Shown: piece after piece, positions 16,682 to 24,402 of the stretch
Layout of the letters: each line of letters opens with the position of its first letter
How positions within the stretch are numbered: position 1 is the first letter of the stretch
Made by a program: the position numbers and the translations under genes
Notes under the pieces: model-generated
What the model was told of the DNA's origin: nothing
What the model saw: the letters and a program-made list of their open reading frames with translations, nothing else
The model's database searches: none
Source: CAVUEG01 sp963740525
GTDB taxonomy: Bacteria > Actinomycetota > Actinomycetes > Propionibacteriales > Nocardioidaceae
NCBI GenBank assembly: GCA_963740525.1
Contig: CAVUEG010000006.1
Coordinates: 620,001-684,000 of the forward strand
Length of the DNA: 64,000 nucleotides
Direction of reading: 5' to 3'

Positions 16682-18163
16682 CTAGGAGTCGTCGAGGATC
16701 GCCGACCACTCCAGGACGGTCCCTCGGGGCACTCCGGGTCGCAGGTTCATCACGCCCCCATGGTCGTCGGCCCGGCTGCGGGCGTTCCGCAGTCCGCTCT
16801 CGGAGCGCACCGCCGGCAGCCCCTTGCCGTTGTCGGTCACGCGCAGGGTGATCTGGGTCGCGGTCGCCTCGAGCTCGATCACGGTGGCGTCGGCCTCGGC
16901 GTGCCGCATCACGTTCGACAGCGCCTCCCGGAGCACGGCCAGCAGGTGCTCGGAGATGTCGCGTGAGACCGCCGAGTCGACGGGACCCGACGTACGCACC
17001 AGAGGGGTGAAGCCGAGCAGCGGGATGTACTCCTTCACGACGGCGCGGACCTCGTCGCGCACCGCCTGCACCGAGGGGCGCTGGAGGTCGAAGATCGTGG
17101 TCCGGATGTCACGGATGGTCAGGTCGAGGTCGACCACCGAGGCGGCCAGACGCTCCTTGACCTCCTCGTTCTGGGCGATCTTCGCGGTGCGCTGCAGGTG
17201 CAGGCCCGTGGCGAAGAGCCGCTGGATGACGACGTCGTGCAGGTCTCGGGCGATCCGGTCGCGGTCGGAGACGAGCATCAGCTCCTGTCTGTCCGTGATC
17301 GCCTGGGCTCGGTCCAGCGCCAACGAGGCCTGGTCGGCGAAGGTGCCGAGAAGCTCGGCCTCCTCGACGTCGAGAGCTGCCCGGCCACCATCGAGGACGC
17401 AGAGGAGTACGCCGTTCGCCGAGAGGTGGGCGTTCAGCGGGACGAGCACCACCAGGCGGTCCGTTCCGTACCTGAGCAGAGCGACGTCGACCTCCTCGGT
17501 GGCGGTGACGATGTGCGGGTCGATCTGCTCCATCAGCCAGGGCACGTCGCGGGCATCGCGGCCGGCGACGGCGGCGATCTCGTGGGCTCCGTCGTGGCGG
17601 ACCTGGATGACCGCGACCGCCGAGGCGGAGGTGACCCGGCTGGCGGCGAGCGCGATCTGGGCGAGCGCCTCCTCGATCCGGACGGGCGGCTGGAGCGCCT
17701 CGTTGATCAAGGCCGAGGACTCGATGAAGAGGCGGCGCCGCTCGCTCTGGGTGTAGGCGCGGGCGTTGTCGATGACGATGCCCGCGGCGCTGGTGAGCGC
17801 TTCGACGAGCTGGAGGTCCTCCGCCTCGAACGGGACCTCGACCGCACGGCGGAGGTAGAGCATGCCGAAGTCCTCGCCACGGATCCTGATCGGAGCGGCC
17901 AGGTCGCCCTCGACGGGGTCGCTGACCGCGGCGAGCGCCTCCTCACGGCTCATCTCGTGGGTGACGACATCGACGAGCTTGCCGCTGAGCCCGATCACGG
18001 CGACCGCTCCGGCGGGGCTCCCGGTCATCCGGCACCCGGAGACGACGACCCGCGCCAGGATGCCGGGCAGGTCGAGGTCGGAACCGATCGAGGTCAGCGC
18101 GTCCACCAACGCGGAAGCCTTGTCGGGCAGGTCGGGGCCCGACGGTGGCTGCGTGGGTGTCAT
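16682..18163 (-). CDS. GAF-domain sensor histidine kinase, DevS/DosS type
   Basis: The 493-residue kinase has two GAF-like domains (about residues 30-135 and 150-285) and a HisKA_3 core: His-309 in RDRIARDLHDVVIQRLF, N-box EALSNVMRHAEADA and G-box VTDNGKGLP. DevS and DosT sense oxygen, NO or redox state with haem in the first GAF domain; whether haem is bound here cannot be told from sequence alone. The ATG at 18163 follows AGGG; a TTG six bases upstream is less likely. It is convergent with the regulator gene (19-base gap) and divergent from a universal stress gene. Confidence 0.9.
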   Translation of the reverse strand: MTPTQPPSGPDLPDKASALVDALTSIGSDLDLPGILARVVVSGCRMTGSPAGAVAVIGLSGKLVDVVTHEMSREEALAAVSDPVEGDLAAPIRIRGEDFGMLYLRRAVEVPFEAEDLQLVEALTSAAGIVIDNARAYTQSERRRLFIESSALINEALQPPVRIEEALAQIALAASRVTSASAVAVIQVRHDGAHEIAAVAGRDARDVPWLMEQIDPHIVTATEEVDVALLRYGTDRLVVLVPLNAHLSANGVLLCVLDGGRAALDVEEAELLGTFADQASLALDRAQAITDRQELMLVSDRDRIARDLHDVVIQRLFATGLHLQRTAKIAQNEEVKERLAASVVDLDLTIRDIRTTIFDLQRPSVQAVRDEVRAVVKEYIPLLGFTPLVRTSGPVDSAVSRDISEHLLAVLREALSNVMRHAEADATVIELEATATQITLRVTDNGKGLPAVRSESGLRNARSRADDHGGVMNLRPGVPRGTVLEWSAILDDS

Positions 18164-18231
18164 GGGCAAACCCTAGAGCGAGCCCGCCGGATCGACGTCC
18201 CGTTCAGCGAGTTGGCTGCCCCGATGTCCGG

Positions 18232-18251
18232 TGCGGGACCAAGGTCCCGGC
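18232..18251. promoter_or_regulatory. DosR-box-like palindrome
   Basis: The sequence TGCGGGACCAAGGTCCCGGC matches the mycobacterial DosR consensus (GGGAC-N4-GTCCC core with flanking S bases). It lies between the kinase (minus) and the universal stress protein gene (plus), about 85 bases upstream of the latter's start. The likely ligand is the response regulator at 16021-16662; that is inference from family and location. Confidence 0.65.
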
Positions 18252-18336
18252 AAAGGTGACCCTGTTGCATGGTTACGACCAGGACCGGGGTACGACAGAC
18301 TGGACGCGTCAGGCGGGGTAGGAGCAAGGGGGCAGG

Positions 18337-18774
18337 GTGGCGTCATCGCATCGGATCGTGGTGGGGGGCGAGGAGTCCGCTGCGGGGATCGCTGCGTTGC
18401 GCTGGGCGGTCACCGAGGCCGAGCGCACCGAGGCTCACGTGGTCGTGCTGAGCACGTTCGAGGAGCAGAGCGAACCGCAGGCGTCGTTCGAGTCCGACCC
18501 CGAGCTCGACCGCCGGCGTCGTGATGCCCGCTACCGCACCCAGGCGTGGGTCGTGGAGGTGCTCAGCGACGTGGCCAGCAAGGTCCCGGTCCTGGTCAGC
18601 ACGACAGAGGGCCGCATGGAGCTCGCCCTGGCAGGCGCGGGAAGCCGCGCCGATCTCGTTGTCTTCGGTCATGATCCGTCCGGGGAGCACCTGCTACAGA
18701 CCGAGGTGCTCTCCAGGTTCTGTCCATGCCCGGTGGTGCGAGTCGACCCGAGACAGGTTGCGGAGGTCGTCTAG
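18337..18774 (+). CDS. Universal stress protein family
   Basis: A 145-residue Usp-fold protein: HRIVVGGEESAAGIAALRWA at the N-terminus and a C-terminal DLVVFGHDPSGEHLLQTEVL. The ATP-binding G-x2-G-x9-G-S/T motif is not intact (GHDPSG), so it may not bind ATP. Usp genes are the most common DosR targets in mycobacteria, which fits the palindrome upstream and the DevRS-like pair next door. The GTG start follows a purine-rich AAGGGGGCAGG. Confidence 0.85.
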   Translation: MASSHRIVVGGEESAAGIAALRWAVTEAERTEAHVVVLSTFEEQSEPQASFESDPELDRRRRDARYRTQAWVVEVLSDVASKVPVLVSTTEGRMELALAGAGSRADLVVFGHDPSGEHLLQTEVLSRFCPCPVVRVDPRQVAEVV

Positions 18775-18842
18775 CACCACAAGTCGAGCCGCCGTCCCAG
18801 ACGGTGCACGGGTCCCAGGTCGTGCACCGGGCGGATCGACAA

Positions 18843-18884
18843 CGGAGGCCCCGGCCGCTTCGGCGGACCGGGGCCTCCGCTTTT
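18843..18884 (+). terminator. Rho-independent terminator after the stress protein gene
   Basis: An 11-base-pair GC stem (GGAGGCCCCGG with CCGGGGCCTCC, plus further internal pairing around the CGCTTCGGCG centre) is followed by GCTTTT on the plus strand. It separates the Dos-like locus from the Cys-rich protein locus that begins at 18976. Confidence 0.88.
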
Positions 18885-18975
18885 CGGTCGGCGCCGGACC
18901 CGGGCGGACCCCCAAGCTCCCCGGAAAGCGGGGCCGAGAAGTGACCTTCGCCCTACTGGCAGGGGACCCTCGGAT

Positions 18976-19884
18976 ATGTCAGTATCGACGGCAAAGATGG
19001 GGGATCTGATGGTCGACACGGTCCAGGAAGTCGAAGCCGAGGCACCCGAATACCTCCGCCCGCCCGAGGCGTGCGGTGACGAGTTCGAGAAGGTCACCTG
19101 GACGGGGACCGTGGCAGTGCACGTCAAGGACGCCCTCCATCTCGGCGTCCGTTTCAACGACGAGCGCCTGCAGCGGTTGGCCGTCGACGCGCTCGGCGAG
19201 CGCGTCGCGAGCGACCTGCTCGAGGCACCACCACTGTTCTCGGTGAAGGTGGGGACGCCCGGTCGCCGCAAGGCCGCGCCACTGCACTTCCTCTACCTCG
19301 GCGTCAGGCCCGTGCTCGGCACCCGGGACCTTCCCCGCCTGATGAGCGGCCTGGCCAACCATGTGGGCGCTCACCTGCCCCGGGAGCGGGAAGGACACGT
19401 CGTCGACGCGATTCCGGTGATGACCCCGCGTGGCCTGCTGCTGGTCCCGCAGGAGATTCTCTCGATGGCCGGGGCCATCGACCGCGTCCTGACACCGGCC
19501 GGCTTCCGCTTCGCCGACGTCCCGCGCGTCGAGCTCGATCTCGAGAACGCCGAGGTGATCATCCCGGAGCCGGCCGTCGACTTCAGCCTCTCCCCGGAGG
19601 AGGCGGCCAAGATCGCGCCGACGATCGCCCAGCCAAGACTCGAGCCGGGGCGGTACCCCCTGGCGGGCTGGCTGCTCTCCGTCGCGGCGTCGCGCATCGG
19701 GCGGCTCTCGCACGCGTCCGCGGTGCTCTACGTGTCTCGCTTGCTCGAAACGCCGTTCCCGTCGGGAGCCCAGGCCACCCTCGAGGGAGTCGTCTCCCTG
19801 ACATCACGGGTCCCGGCCACCGGAATCACCTGGAGCACCCACGACGAGATGGTCGACGTGGTCCTGGCGGCGGGGCAGGTCTGA
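18976..19884 (+). CDS. HprK-like pseudokinase (P-loop lost)
   Basis: The 302-residue protein has no obvious named domain, but aligns along its length with the HprK-like protein at 22677-23579. The clearest stretch is PRGLLLVPQEILSMAG followed by AGFRFADVPRVELDLENAEV here, against GRAMLLPGPSGSGKS followed by AGFGYLSDEFAVLDPETAEV there. The Walker A lysine and serine are replaced (PQEILSMA, residues 158-165), so ATP binding should be lost. I infer a scaffold or regulatory paralog. An alternative start is the ATG at 19009, which has a better ribosome site (GGGGGA). It precedes the mauE-like gene by 7 bases. Confidence 0.6.
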   Translation: MSVSTAKMGDLMVDTVQEVEAEAPEYLRPPEACGDEFEKVTWTGTVAVHVKDALHLGVRFNDERLQRLAVDALGERVASDLLEAPPLFSVKVGTPGRRKAAPLHFLYLGVRPVLGTRDLPRLMSGLANHVGAHLPREREGHVVDAIPVMTPRGLLLVPQEILSMAGAIDRVLTPAGFRFADVPRVELDLENAEVIIPEPAVDFSLSPEEAAKIAPTIAQPRLEPGRYPLAGWLLSVAASRIGRLSHASAVLYVSRLLETPFPSGAQATLEGVVSLTSRVPATGITWSTHDEMVDVVLAAGQV

Positions 19885-19891
19885 GCTCGTC

Positions 19892-20476
19892 GTGAGCCTC
19901 CTGATCGTCCCCTACTGGGTCGCCGCGCTGCTTCTGGTCGCGGCCGGAGCGCCGAAGGTGCTCGACCCGGGCCCGACCTCCATGGTGGCCCGGCGGATCG
20001 GGCTGCCCTCCTCCCGCCCGGTCGTACGCACCTTCGGGCTGGCAGAGGTCGCCGTAGGACTCGGTGCGATCCTCGTGGGCGGGGCCCCGTACGCCTGGCT
20101 CATCTTCGCCAGCTACGTCGGTTTCGCGGCCGTGGTCCTGCGAGGACTGATCCGTGGCGATCTCGAGTCCTGTGGCTGCTTCGCCGGTGACGACTCCCCG
20201 CCGTCGACCCTGCATGTCATGGTCGACGGCGCCCTGGCGGTGGTCGCGTCCGTGGTGGCCGGGGGGGTCGCTCCCTCGGTCGTTCAGGTCATCGACTCCG
20301 TCGGCGCCCGTGACGCGTCCCTGGTGGGACTTCTGGCGGTGGTGGACGCCGGGCTCACCTATCTCGTCATGACGCGCCTGCCCCGAGTCGCCCGAGCCAG
20401 CGCCACACCGGCCAGGGCGCGCCGCGCCGACTCCGCTCCGATGGAGTCGATGGAGAGGGAGAGCGTGAGCGCGTGA
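19892..20476 (+). CDS. MauE-like membrane redox protein
   Basis: The 194-residue protein has four to five hydrophobic helices, APKVLDPGPT after the first (MauE/DoxX layout), and a cysteine pair CGC at about residues 93-95 in LESCGCFAGDD after the third helix, as in the MauE family. In methylamine utilisation, MauE and MauD are needed to make the Cys-rich light chain of methylamine dehydrogenase with its six disulfides. No mau structural genes are present here. The likely clients are the three 16-Cys proteins of this locus (inference). Its stop overlaps the GTG of the next gene by 3 bases. Confidence 0.75.
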   Translation: MSLLIVPYWVAALLLVAAGAPKVLDPGPTSMVARRIGLPSSRPVVRTFGLAEVAVGLGAILVGGAPYAWLIFASYVGFAAVVLRGLIRGDLESCGCFAGDDSPPSTLHVMVDGALAVVASVVAGGVAPSVVQVIDSVGARDASLVGLLAVVDAGLTYLVMTRLPRVARASATPARARRADSAPMESMERESVSA

Positions 20477-21157
20477 GCAGCATCGAGGTGGGTCTGGTCC
20501 TGGCGGTGGCCCTGCTCGGCATCCTGGTGGTGGCGCTCCTGCGCACGCTGGCCGATGCGACCAGACGCCTCGATCTTCTGGAGCGTCGTTCCGCGCGCGA
20601 GAACCGGCGTCGGGAGACGCCCTTCTCACAGCAACGGCGCCACGGCCACGGCGTCCGCCAGCGGGCCCGAGATTGCGAGCGATGCCGTGTCGGAGGCGGC
20701 TGCACCGGAGGGCGACGCCGTCGACATCAGGGGCATCCACGTCGACGGGACGCCTGCCCTGGTGGACCTCGAGAACAGCGAGACGCCGACACTGCTCGCC
20801 TTCCTGTCCACCAGCTGCGGCACCTGCACCTCGCTGTGGGTGCGCCTGCGTGAGGGCGAGCTCGACACGGTGGCACCGGGGGTGCGGCCGGTGGTGGTGG
20901 CCAAGGACCCCGAGTACGAGAACCTTGACCGGGTCCGAGAGCTCGTGGGCGAGTCTGCGATGCCCGTCGTCCTGTCCGGTGAGGGATGGGACGACTACGA
21001 GGTGCCCGGGTCGCCGTACGCGATGGTCGTGGCCGGGAGCCCCGCGTCCGTGGTCGCGGAAGGCACGACCAACCGCTGGGAGGACCTGACCGCCATGGCT
21101 GCGAAGGTCAATGGGGCCAACGGGGCCAACGGCCTCACCAGCGCGGAAGCGGACTGA
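20473..21157 (+). pseudogene. MauD-like membrane-anchored thioredoxin, one-base frameshift
   Basis: The first frame gives an N-terminal membrane helix (VGLVLAVALLGILVVALL) and a charged linker; the second gives a thioredoxin-like domain with the active-site CGTC in FLSTSCGTCTSLW and AMPVVLSGEG before the conserved proline region. One surplus base between about 20605 and 20660 separates them; removing it gives a 227-residue protein, the usual MauD/TlpA size. The exact base cannot be placed because the linker is low complexity. MauD passes disulfides or reducing power to its client with MauE; the coupled mauE-like gene supports this. A sequence error is likely. Confidence 0.72.
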
Positions 21158-21259
21158 CCAACCCTCTGCTGACCGTTGCCGCTGACCCTTGCCGCTGCCC
21201 CCTGACGGAAGGGGCCGGACCCAACGGCGCCCGACCCCATCCGCCAACACCGAGGGCTC

Positions 21260-21721
21260 CTACCTGCCGGAGCCTCGTGCTCCCGCGGTCACCTTCTGCT
21301 CGATCCTGACGCCGGCGGTGTTGTCGCACGGCACCCAGCACCGGCCACCCGGGCAGCACGTGTAGACACATACCAGACCGCTCGGGCACTCCGACGTCAC
21401 TGTGCAGGACTGCACGTTGTCGCAGAAGTCGTCCTGATAGCAGGTGCACCCCTGGTTGTCGAAGTTGGTGCCACACCAGCAGGCACCGAGTGGGCCGGTG
21501 GTCCCGCACTGCTTCTGCCCGAAGCACGAGTCCCCCGGATCTTGGTCGTTGCTACAGCTGTGACAGCCGGTCGTGGCCGACCCGACGGCGTACGCCTTGC
21601 TGGCCAGGCTGGTCACCATCGGCGTACTCCAGGCCGCCACCCCGGCACCCACGATGCCGGCCCGCTTGATCAGCGACCGACGGTTCAGTCCCCCCGGCGC
21701 GCCGGGCTCGATCTCCTCCAT
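21260..21721 (-). CDS. Tat-signal cysteine-rich secreted protein, paralog 1
   Basis: A 153-residue precursor. The leader (residues 1-48) has the twin-arginine motif NRRSLIKRAG, a hydrophobic stretch, and a likely cleavage site after SKAYA. The mature part has 16 cysteines, starting GCHSCSND and ending CVYTCCPGGRCWVPC, consistent with up to eight disulfides. It has no named domain that I recognise; the Tat signal plus dense cysteines recall methylamine dehydrogenase light chain only in general style. The ATG follows GAGGAG at good spacing. It is the last gene after the HprK-like and PqqD-thioredoxin genes and has its own promoter module at 21822-21856. Confidence 0.82.
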   Translation of the reverse strand: MEEIEPGAPGGLNRRSLIKRAGIVGAGVAAWSTPMVTSLASKAYAVGSATTGCHSCSNDQDPGDSCFGQKQCGTTGPLGACWCGTNFDNQGCTCYQDDFCDNVQSCTVTSECPSGLVCVYTCCPGGRCWVPCDNTAGVRIEQKVTAGARGSGR

Positions 21722-21821
21722 GAGGTTCTCCTCAGGTCCCGCGACGAGGCCCTCCCCCGTCTACCCCTTCAGACTGCCTCCCACGACGACGGGCCGAAAT
21801 CCGAAATCCAACGTAAGTTCC

Positions 21822-21856
21822 CTCACCCCACAGCGCCCGTGCGTAAGAAACCTACG
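21822..21856 (-). promoter_or_regulatory. Conserved promoter/operator module of Cys-rich gene 1
   Basis: On the plus strand: CTCACCCC at 21822-21829, 12 bases, then the imperfect palindrome CGTAAGAAACCTACG at 21842-21856. The same two elements with the same 12-base gap precede the other two Cys-rich genes. The palindrome edge lies about 121 bases before the start codon. It is probably an activator or repressor site plus a -35-type element; the regulator may be one of the LuxR proteins of the locus. Confidence 0.7.
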
Positions 21857-21885
21857 CCGGACCAATGAATCGCCGACGAGCTCGG

Positions 21886-22653
21886 TCAGCGCTGCTCGGC
21901 GAGGACCGACCGGCAGAGATCCGGCACCTGGTTGGCACCGAGAGCCAGCGGTTCGAGCACGACGCGGTCGGCCGTGACGAGGTAGGCGACCGGGGTGCCC
22001 AGGCCCTCGAAGAACGGCGGTGTGGCCTCCAACTGCACCACGGGCAGCTCCAGGTCCCCCAGCTGTTCCGACAGCTCCTCGGTGCTCCCGGTGGTGACCA
22101 ACAGGAGCCGGGTGCCCACGGACTCCACTGTCGGGCGGACCTCCGCCAGGTCGGGTGCGATCCTGGTGCAGAACCCGCACCGCGTGCCCCAGTTCACGAT
22201 GATGACCGGCCCGGATGCGCCGGGATCGACCTCGACCCAGCCCTCCCAGCCACTCAGGTCGGCGCCGACCGGGACTCCCTCGGGTGTCGAAGGGCGCTGG
22301 TGCCCGGCGTGCGTGTGCGGGTCTCGCTCCACGCCCTCCAGAAGCCCGTTGCCTCCGAGCGTGCGGACCAGACCGACGACGTCCTCGTCGACCATCGAGC
22401 GGTCGAGATCCAGCACGTCCGCGATGTCGGCGGAGATCTCGGCCAGCGTCGACCGACCGTCCAGGCACCGCACTACGAGGGTGGCGGTGGCGTCCAGCAG
22501 GTGGCTGATCCCGGTGGCAGGATCGAGCAGGATCGCCTCGTCGTCGAGGAAGGCGCTGCCGACAGCGGGACGCAGCGCGGTCACCAGATCCGGGCCGACC
22601 TCCTCGGCGCTGATACCCGTCGGCTCTGCGGGGTGAAGCTCCAGCTCGTCCAT
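21886..22653 (-). CDS. PqqD-domain/thioredoxin-domain fusion protein
   Basis: The 255-residue protein joins two modules. Residues 20-110 read as a PqqD-like winged-helix domain (ILLDPATGISHLLDATA, then TLAEISADIADVLDLD and LGGNGLLEG), the fold that binds leader peptides in many RiPP pathways. Residues 135-250 are thioredoxin-like with the active site Cys-159/Cys-162 in NWGTRCGFCTRIAPDL and a cis-Pro region GTPVAYLV. No signal peptide is seen, so it should act in the cytoplasm. The ATG follows AGGAGGAGTCC. It lies 23 bases after the HprK-like gene and upstream of Cys-rich gene 1. I infer that it delivers thiol-redox activity to leader-bearing precursors. Confidence 0.78.
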   Translation of the reverse strand: MDELELHPAEPTGISAEEVGPDLVTALRPAVGSAFLDDEAILLDPATGISHLLDATATLVVRCLDGRSTLAEISADIADVLDLDRSMVDEDVVGLVRTLGGNGLLEGVERDPHTHAGHQRPSTPEGVPVGADLSGWEGWVEVDPGASGPVIIVNWGTRCGFCTRIAPDLAEVRPTVESVGTRLLLVTTGSTEELSEQLGDLELPVVQLEATPPFFEGLGTPVAYLVTADRVVLEPLALGANQVPDLCRSVLAEQR

Positions 22654-22676
22654 GGACTCCTCCTGGTCTCTGCGAA

Positions 22677-23579
22677 TCACTGTGACATCCCAGTGGGCCT
22701 GGGACGAGAATTTCTTCGATCATGCGTCGTGGCCCCTGGTGCCGTGGTGAGTGCCGTGAGAACCTCGACCGCCTCGTCGAGGTCGCCGATCGTCAACCTG
22801 TACGCGGCGGCACCGCGCGAGATCCGAGCCATGGTGCCGAGCACTTCGGCGGCACGGCCGTCGTGCTGGAAGGTGCTGCGGACCAGCTCGATGCACGCCT
22901 CTCCTGGAGACAGCTCGGTCAGGACCGTGGCCGACCCTTCCTGGTATCGGGGGAACACGACCCAGCCTGTGGCGAACGTCCCCTCCGGCGCTCTGATCCC
23001 GACGCGATCCGCGGGCAGGTGCACGGTCTGTGCCGGGTCCACGGATGCCTGGATGGCGAGCCCGTCAACTGCCGGGAGGAGTGCGCGCGTGCCCTGTTTC
23101 AGCGCCAGCGGACGCGGGAACGCAGACACCTCTGCGGTCTCGGGATCCAGCACCGCGAACTCGTCGGAGAGGTAGCCGAAGCCGGCCCTGACCAGACCCA
23201 GGGTCGTCGTCGACTTTCCGCTGCCACTGGGTCCCGGGAGCAGCATCGCCCGGCCATCCGCGGCGAGCACTGCGCCGGCGTGGAGCAGGACCAGTCTGGT
23301 CTCGGCCAGGACGGTGTGCTCTCCGACGTACCAGAGCAGCAGGTCGAGGGGCTCCGCCGGGTCGTCCGAGATCCGCACCTCCTGACCGTCCACGACGAGC
23401 GAGTAGCGCCCCGCCGCGTCATCCCGCAGCTCATAACGGACGGTGGGCTCGTCGGCGTCGACCTTCATGCGGAACGGCTCCAGCGCCTGGCTGACCGCGG
23501 ACCGGTCGAAGGGCCGGTCCGCGACGACGCTGAACTCGTGGCTGAGGCAGCGGAACCGCATCATGTCCAGAGTCTGCAC
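22677..23579 (-). CDS. HprK-like serine kinase with intact P-loop
   Basis: The 300-residue protein has the C-terminal fold of HPr kinase: Walker A GPSGSGKS at residues 116-123 and the downstream LSDEFAVLD. No PTS genes are nearby. Relatives sit with PqqD and nucleotidyltransferase genes in lasso-peptide clusters (the paeninodin kinase phosphorylates the peptide) and in PqqD-associated systems of unknown product. A role in modifying the Cys-rich precursors is inferred. I chose the GTG at 23577-23579 after AAGGGGAGGGGGACC; a GTG at 23654 would add 25 residues. A degenerate paralog is encoded at 18976-19884. Confidence 0.78.
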   Translation of the reverse strand: MQTLDMMRFRCLSHEFSVVADRPFDRSAVSQALEPFRMKVDADEPTVRYELRDDAAGRYSLVVDGQEVRISDDPAEPLDLLLWYVGEHTVLAETRLVLLHAGAVLAADGRAMLLPGPSGSGKSTTTLGLVRAGFGYLSDEFAVLDPETAEVSAFPRPLALKQGTRALLPAVDGLAIQASVDPAQTVHLPADRVGIRAPEGTFATGWVVFPRYQEGSATVLTELSPGEACIELVRSTFQHDGRAAEVLGTMARISRGAAAYRLTIGDLDEAVEVLTALTTAPGATTHDRRNSRPRPTGMSQ

Positions 23580-23660
23580 CGGTCCCCCTCCCCTTGTCAG
23601 GCCCCCGTCTGCGCTGTCCCTGCCGCAGGATTGATGGACGACAGCGTCTGACACGCCCGC

Positions 23661-23693
23661 TGCGGGTGCAGCCGATCTCCGGCCGCACCCGCA
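23661..23693 (-). terminator. Hairpin after Cys-rich gene 2
   Basis: TGCGGGTGCAGCC pairs with GGCCGCACCCGCA around a 7-base loop (one mismatch). A near-identical hairpin follows Cys-rich gene 3, so the structure was duplicated with the gene. It may also attenuate transcription entering the HprK-like gene downstream on the same strand. Confidence 0.7.
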
Positions 23694-23718
23694 ACTCTGG
23701 CGCTGGTACTACTCGTTC

Positions 23719-24168
23719 CTAGTTGGGCGCAGACGACCGACCTTCCGGCTGGACTCCCGTGGCCACCGCGACCCCCTGCGTGTTGTCACACGGAATGAAG
23801 CACCGGGTCTCTGCGCAGCAGGTCGACAGGCAGACCAGGAAGGGCCCACAGTCGGCGTCCGTCGCGCACAACGGGTTGTCACAGAAGGTGGACTCGGCGC
23901 AGACGCAGCCACTGCCGTCCACCTTGCCCGAGCAGAAGCAGCCCGCCACCCCGCCATCCCCACACAGCACCTGGCCAGCGCACGTGTCGTTCGGCAGGCC
24001 ACAGCTGCGACAGCCGCCCGCCGGCGACCCGACGGCGTACGCCTTGCTGGCCAGACTGGTCACCATCGGCGTGCTCCACGCCGCCACCCCGGCACCCACG
24101 ATGCCGGCCCGCTTGATCAATGACCGACGGTTCAGCCCCCCCGGCGCACCGGGCTCGATCTCCTCCAT
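23719..24168 (-). CDS. Tat-signal cysteine-rich secreted protein, paralog 2
   Basis: The 149-residue precursor has the same 48-residue leader as paralog 1 (NRRSLIKRAG Tat motif, likely cut after SKAYA) and a mature part with 16 cysteines, starting GCRSCGLPNDTCAG and ending CLSTCCAETRCFIPC. It is closest to paralog 3, with a nearly identical C-terminal tail (GVAVATGVQPEGRSSAPN). No catalytic motif is visible. A shared hairpin follows the gene, and a promoter module lies at 24273-24307. Function is unknown; a folded, disulfide-stabilised exported protein is the safe reading. Confidence 0.82.
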   Translation of the reverse strand: MEEIEPGAPGGLNRRSLIKRAGIVGAGVAAWSTPMVTSLASKAYAVGSPAGGCRSCGLPNDTCAGQVLCGDGGVAGCFCSGKVDGSGCVCAESTFCDNPLCATDADCGPFLVCLSTCCAETRCFIPCDNTQGVAVATGVQPEGRSSAPN

Positions 24169-24272
24169 GAGGTTCTCCTCAGGTCCTGCGACGAGGCCCT
24201 CCCCCGTCGTCGGTTTCCCCCAGCATGTCTCCCCTCGCCGGTCGCCGGTATCGGGAAACTGCGGTAGATCGA

Positions 24273-24307
24273 CTCACCCCATGAGCGCGTGGCGTAGGAA
24301 ACCTACG
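24273..24307 (-). promoter_or_regulatory. Conserved promoter/operator module of Cys-rich gene 2
   Basis: CTCACCCC at 24273-24280, 12 bases, then the perfect palindrome CGTAGGAAACCTACG at 24293-24307 (arms CGTAGG/CCTACG). This is the cleanest of the three copies and lies about 125 bases before the start codon of Cys-rich gene 2. Confidence 0.75.
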
Positions 24308-24346
24308 TAGCAAGGACGAGTCGACGCACGCCGCTGGACGCGGTGT

Positions 24347-24378
24347 TGCGGGTGCGGCCGGAGTCGGCCGCACCCGCA
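24347..24378 (-). terminator. Hairpin after Cys-rich gene 3
   Basis: A perfect 13-base-pair stem, TGCGGGTGCGGCC with GGCCGCACCCGCA around GGAGTC, lies 25 bases after the Cys-rich gene 3 stop. It is a duplicate of the hairpin at 23661-23693. Confidence 0.75.
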
Positions 24379-24402
24379 AGGTGGCACTGGTGATGCTGAG
24401 TC

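Noticed and set aside
21170..21250. Possible small gene or terminator between the MauD-like gene and Cys-rich gene 1
   Set aside because: Only a weak GCCCC/GGGGC hairpin and no start codon with a ribosome site were seen; nothing firm can be called.
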